From Flavihumibacter sp. UBA7668 (GTDB taxonomy: Bacteria > Bacteroidota > Bacteroidia > Chitinophagales > Chitinophagaceae), in NCBI RefSeq assembly GCF_002483205.1, contig NZ_DLHM01000003.1:372001-436000 (forward strand): 64,000 nt of DNA. The letters run 5' to 3'. Below are positions 59,984 to 64,000 of the stretch, piece by piece. The position numbers were made by a program, and so were the translations under genes. Each line of letters opens with the position of its first letter. Position 1 is the first letter of the stretch. The notes beneath the pieces are model-generated. The model saw only the letters and a list, made by a program, of their open reading frames with translations. It was not told the origin of the DNA and did no database searches.

Positions 59984-62900
59984 TTACTTCACAATTGTGA
60001 AATAAAAGCAGCTTCCTTTTCCCTGTTGAGACTCTACCCATATTTTACCCCCCATCTTTTCAACAATCCGTTTACAAATGGATAAGCCGATACCTGTTCC
60101 ACTATAAACTCTCTGCTGATGTAATCGCTGAAACACGAGAAATATCTTATCTGCATACCGCATATCCAGCCCTATTCCATTATCCCTGACAAAGATGGTC
60201 CAGGTATCTCCGGAATCCTCCAATCCAACTTCCACTACCGGATCTGCCTCCCCCCTATACTTTAATGCATTACCCAGCAGGTTTTGCATCAATTGAAGTA
60301 ATTGGGTATAGTTTGCATGTTGAATGATTGGTAATCGTTCTGCTACTATAACACCATTGGTTTCTTCAATTTTGGCCTTCAGTAATATTTGCACATCCCG
60401 CATTACCAGGTTTAGATCCACCGGTACCGCTTCAGCCAGCGTACTTCCAACTCGTGCATAGTCCAGGAGGCCATGAATAAGTTCCTTCATCCGTTTTGCT
60501 CCATCCACGGCAAACTCGATATAGGTATGTGCTTTTTGATCCAACTGATCCTGATAACGCTGATTCAATAACTGCAAAAAGCTGGACACCATTCGCAGTG
60601 GTTCCTGTAAATCATGCGATGCAATAAACGCAAAACGTTCCAGATCTGCATTGGAAGCCGCCAGTTCTTCTGCATTATGCAATAATTCCTGGTTTAGTTC
60701 TTCCAGTTTGCGATTGGCTTTTTTTAATTCAGAAATATCCTTGGCAAAGCAGGCTGCACCAACCACCTCTTCTCTTTCATTTCGGATGGGGGTAAAGGAT
60801 ACCATCAAATATTGGTCTTCACCAATTTCCTCATTGTAATAAACAAGATCTGTAGTAAAGCCAGCACCTTCCAGACCTTTCCTGTATAATGGAGCCCATT
60901 GATCTTTGATATAATCCGGCAGGGATTCTGCAAGAATCGGACTTCCCTCTTCAATATATTCCTGAGAAAGTTCCCGGTAAGCCTGCAGAAAGGCAGCATT
61001 ACCAATAATGAGTTTAAGTTCGGAATCATATGACCAGATCATATCGCCGGTATTATTGATCAGTGCATCCAGATTTTGCTTAACCCGGATAATTTCATTG
61101 AGGTACTGTTTACGATGAGTTATATCCTGGGTTGCCCCAATCATGCGGATTGCTTTCCCCTGCTGGTTACGGATGATATACCCTTTATCCAGTACAATCG
61201 CCAGTTTACCATCGGCCTTTTTAAAGCGATATTCGTCTTCCCAATAGAAAGCAGTAGCTGTATTTAAAAAGATTTCTCTCCGGTCCAGCACTCCCTGCAA
61301 ATCTTCCGGATGGACCCGTTTCAACCAGAAATTACGATCGGCACTGGCTTCCACGCTATCATATCCAAAGAGGTTTTCAAGACCATTCCCAGTTCTTATT
61401 ACTTCATTGGTTTCCAGGTTCCAATCCCAAATAGCATCATTCGTAGCCCTGGCCACCAGATTATAACGTTCATTTGCTTCCAGCAGGGAAGCCATGTATT
61501 TTTTTCGTTCCGAAATGTCCATATGCACACCGTAAACTGCTTCTACCTTTCCATCTTCATTATTAATTGGTCCGGCACTCAGGTAAAAATCAGCAATCCT
61601 TCCGTCCTTGGTATAAATCTGAATTTCTCCCGTATAATAACCACCTCCAAAAACCGTATCAAACATTTCTCTTGCCTGTTGCTCATCAACATGTGTGATA
61701 GCAGGAGTTTCCATTTGAGTTACTTCAAGCTCTGTGTAGCCAAGCATCTGCTGCATGGCCTGATTCATATAACTTTCTCTGGTAATCGGATTATAAATCG
61801 CAAACCCATCACGTGAACTATCCATTACTTTTTTAAACCGGACCAGGTTTCTTTCAGCTTCTTTCAGCTCAGAAATATCCTTACCATAACAAAAAACAAC
61901 CCCGTCTTCATAAAACAATTCAGAAGTACTCCAGGTAAGCCACTTCCATAGTCCATTTGCTGTTTTAAAACGGACTTCGTAAGATTCTACCAATAATCCG
62001 GAGAATGCATTTTCCATGATTGTAAGCGCAGAAGCAGTGTCCTCCGGATGAATAAACGATAAGATGGGATTGGATAAAACAAAGGACTCTTCAAATCCAA
62101 ATAAATCTATAAATGCAGGATTCACTTTCCTGAAAAAACCATTTGAACTGGCTATACATAATGGATCAGGACAATGAGTAAAAAACAGGCTGAGTTCCAG
62201 TTCACTTTTCTTTGTTTTGATATCAATTCCCATCTTGGATCCCAATGCAGCACAGAATTCCAAGAGATCTTCATCTGCTTCCTGTTTCGAATCATAGAAA
62301 TACTGAAGTAATGTAATGGATTTACCCTGGTATGGAACAGGTATTATAAGTGAACAGGCGGCCTTCTCCGGCAATTCCTTCAGATGGTAGGCCGGTTCGG
62401 ACCTTCTCCAGTATTCGGCAAGATAATGCTGCGACAGATACACTTCATCCCGTGTAGAATCCAGCCATTCCTGCTTATTCCCTTCGGAATCCCAGGTTGC
62501 TGAACGAATTAGTTTCAATTGTCCTTCATTCAACATCCAGGCCTGACCAACAGCTGCATGCAGAAAATTCCCAAGTAAGGCAAGTACTTCCTGAAGAGCC
62601 TGTTTGATATCTTCACTCACCAGCACCTTGGCAGTTATTGCTGCCGCCAGCCGGTCTTCCAGTTGTTTCTTATAAAGGGTGGTAACATCTCTTGAAATAC
62701 CAACCAATCCAACTACTTCCCCTGCATCATTCTTTAGTGGCACTTTTGTTGTTAACCCATAGCGGATACCACCGTCTGGCAGGTATAATTTTTCTTCTTT
62801 ATTAAATAAAGGATTTCCTGATTCGAATACCCATTCATCATCCTCTTTAAAGGAGCTGGATTTCTCCTGCCCAAGCAGTTCATCAACTGTACGATTCAGC

Positions 62901-64000
62901 ATCTGCTCCTCCGAATCCATTCCATACAAATCAATCTGAGCTTTATTACAAACTAAATGCCGCCCCTCCCTGTCTTTAACGAAAACATAATCCGGGATAT
63001 TATCAATGATGGCCCGCATCGTATTCCGTTCTTCCTTCAGAATACGCTCAGCTTCTTTAATTGAACTGATATCCTGCAAAGCTCCAATCATTCGTATGGC
63101 CTTACCTTTTCCATCTCGTATCATAAAGCCTTTATCCAGCACGAATGCATACTCGTTGTTGTTTTTCATAAAGCGATACTCACTCATCCAGGTATACACA
63201 TCCGGATCAGCCAGACTTTCATTGAGGTGTTTCACAACTGCAGACCGATCGTCGGGATGAACCAGTAATTCCCAACGGGCAGGATCAACCGAATTATCCC
63301 CCAGTTCATAACCAAAAATGGAACTGAATCCGCTTCCCCAATATAGGGAGTCCTGTTTGAGATCCCAATCCCAGATAGCATCCGAAGTTGCTTTATTCAC
63401 GAGCTCCAACCGCTCATTGGAAATACGAAATTCTTCTGTACGTTTAACTTCATCAGAAATATCTTGCGAAGTGCCCTTGAATTTCCAGGGCTGGCCGGTA
63501 TTGTCTTTCACCAGTCCCCCCCGTTCATGAATATGTTTGATAGTTCCATCCGGCAGCAGGATCCTGTGAATGGCATCAAGTGTTATTCCTTCCTGAATGG
63601 ATTGTTGATTCAAGGTTTTAAATTCGGAAAGATCATCCGGATGTATGGTGGAATAAAAATAATCGAGATCTGGTTTTATTTCAGGTGACAATCCCCATAT
63701 GGAATAAGTTTCCTCACTCCAAAACACTTCATTTTTATTCAAATCCACTTCCCAATAGCCAAGGCGAGCTATTTTTTGCGCTTCAGCGAGCATTTGATTG
63801 ATTCGAAGCAGCTCTTCCTGATAGATTTTTTTGCGAGTGGTTTCAGCGGCATAACATGCTACACCAATAATGGCGGAATCTTTTATAATGGGATTCATGC
63901 GTATGTTCAGCCACCGCTGCTGGTTTGAATACGGCAAGGAAATCTGCATTTCCTCATCCACCACTTCACCCCCCAATGCTTTTTCATAAAGCTTTGTCCA
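59984..64000 (-). CDS. Large multi-PAS/GAF sensor histidine kinase, partial
   Basis: At least 1338 residues; the frame is open to the window edge, so the N-terminus is missing. At least seven full PAS domains plus one partial are visible, each ending in a PAC-like GATQDI or GISRDV motif. They begin for example AQKIARLGYWEVDLNKNEVF, NKATSDAIWDWDLKQDSLYW, IDNIPDYVFVKDREGRHLVC, THCPDPLCIASSNGF, SSRDGFAIYNPITRESYMNQ, ATNDAIWDWNLETNEVI and INNTGDMIWSYDSELKL. One GAF-like region (about residues 440-610) interrupts them. The kinase core has phospho-acceptor ASHDLQEPLRMVSSFLQLL, N-box NLLGNALKYR and G-boxes VRDNGIGLD and GTGIGLSICKRIVEKMGGKI. No membrane segment is visible, so it is probably cytosolic. 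Confidence 0.92.
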   Translation of the reverse strand, partial: WTKLYEKALGGEVVDEEMQISLPYSNQQRWLNIRMNPIIKDSAIIGVACYAAETTRKKIYQEELLRINQMLAEAQKIARLGYWEVDLNKNEVFWSEETYSIWGLSPEIKPDLDYFYSTIHPDDLSEFKTLNQQSIQEGITLDAIHRILLPDGTIKHIHERGGLVKDNTGQPWKFKGTSQDISDEVKRTEEFRISNERLELVNKATSDAIWDWDLKQDSLYWGSGFSSIFGYELGDNSVDPARWELLVHPDDRSAVVKHLNESLADPDVYTWMSEYRFMKNNNEYAFVLDKGFMIRDGKGKAIRMIGALQDISSIKEAERILKEERNTMRAIIDNIPDYVFVKDREGRHLVCNKAQIDLYGMDSEEQMLNRTVDELLGQEKSSSFKEDDEWVFESGNPLFNKEEKLYLPDGGIRYGLTTKVPLKNDAGEVVGLVGISRDVTTLYKKQLEDRLAAAITAKVLVSEDIKQALQEVLALLGNFLHAAVGQAWMLNEGQLKLIRSATWDSEGNKQEWLDSTRDEVYLSQHYLAEYWRRSEPAYHLKELPEKAACSLIIPVPYQGKSITLLQYFYDSKQEADEDLLEFCAALGSKMGIDIKTKKSELELSLFFTHCPDPLCIASSNGFFRKVNPAFIDLFGFEESFVLSNPILSFIHPEDTASALTIMENAFSGLLVESYEVRFKTANGLWKWLTWSTSELFYEDGVVFCYGKDISELKEAERNLVRFKKVMDSSRDGFAIYNPITRESYMNQAMQQMLGYTELEVTQMETPAITHVDEQQAREMFDTVFGGGYYTGEIQIYTKDGRIADFYLSAGPINNEDGKVEAVYGVHMDISERKKYMASLLEANERYNLVARATNDAIWDWNLETNEVIRTGNGLENLFGYDSVEASADRNFWLKRVHPEDLQGVLDRREIFLNTATAFYWEDEYRFKKADGKLAIVLDKGYIIRNQQGKAIRMIGATQDITHRKQYLNEIIRVKQNLDALINNTGDMIWSYDSELKLIIGNAAFLQAYRELSQEYIEEGSPILAESLPDYIKDQWAPLYRKGLEGAGFTTDLVYYNEEIGEDQYLMVSFTPIRNEREEVVGAACFAKDISELKKANRKLEELNQELLHNAEELAASNADLERFAFIASHDLQEPLRMVSSFLQLLNQRYQDQLDQKAHTYIEFAVDGAKRMKELIHGLLDYARVGSTLAEAVPVDLNLVMRDVQILLKAKIEETNGVIVAERLPIIQHANYTQLLQLMQNLLGNALKYRGEADPVVEVGLEDSGDTWTIFVRDNGIGLDMRYADKIFLVFQRLHQQRVYSGTGIGLSICKRIVEKMGGKIWVESQQGKGSCFYFTIVK

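Overview
The window reads as chromosomal DNA of a Bacteroidota bacterium, most likely a Chitinophagaceae-type soil or freshwater organism. The reasons are a PorW/SprE-type gliding and type IX secretion TPR protein, a bactofilin-AtpZ pair leading into the ATP synthase operon, a DUF6249 protein beside an ECF sigma factor, a C-terminal AroQ fusion on the DAHP synthase, Bacteroidota-type promoters (TAnnTTTG), weak Shine-Dalgarno sequences and moderate GC content. I see no rRNA, tRNA, insertion sequence, phage or CRISPR array.

Layout. 1-6.7 kb: cell envelope and energy genes (small ATP-synthase-linked membrane proteins, bactofilin, a membrane anchor that looks like an M23 peptidase without its catalytic domain, PorW/SprE, PBP1A). 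6.7-13.3 kb: a compact class I lanthipeptide (RiPP) locus on the minus strand, in the order LanB dehydratase, 62-residue precursor, LytS-type kinase, LytTR regulator, LanC cyclase. 13.4-17.0 kb: OmpA/TSP3 protein, RlpA-like protein and L,D-transpeptidase. 17.0-25.2 kb: an aromatic amino acid supra-operon (pheA, aminotransferase, tyrA, DAHP synthase-chorismate mutase, aroB, aroA, aroC) preceded by a Phe/Tyr-rich leader peptide and an attenuator hairpin that touches the pheA start codon. 25.3-29.3 kb: conserved hypothetical gene, MurNAc-6-P etherase, BadF-type sugar kinase, CtpA-like protease. 29.6-31.4 kb: DUF6249 protein, ECF sigma factor and probable anti-sigma factor around a cluster of candidate ECF promoters.

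31.5-40.0 kb: an N-acetylhexosamine pair (NahK-like kinase, GH109-like enzyme), AraC regulator, amidohydrolase lipoprotein, ABC exporter, esterase, acyl-CoA dehydrogenase-like protein. 40.0-47.8 kb: a thioester alpha-2-macroglobulin divergent from PBP1C. 47.9-57.1 kb: a hexuronate operon (MFS, LacI, exported Gfo/Idh oxidoreductase, exported two-domain DUF1080 protein, SDR, UxuA, UxaC, outer-membrane protein), which suggests periplasmic 3-keto-glycoside cleavage feeding cytosolic glucuronate catabolism. 57.1-64.0 kb: orphan ABC ATPase, MFS, small conserved protein, response regulator, and a very large multi-PAS histidine kinase cut by the window edge.

Three signals stand out beyond gene content: the lanthipeptide locus with possible LytTR-type 21-bp-period repeats; the pheL-type attenuator in front of the aromatic operon; and purine-rich 7-bp tandem repeats that supply the stop codon of at least four genes and recur in inverted orientation across intergenic regions. 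All functional calls come from reading the sequence; no database search was possible.
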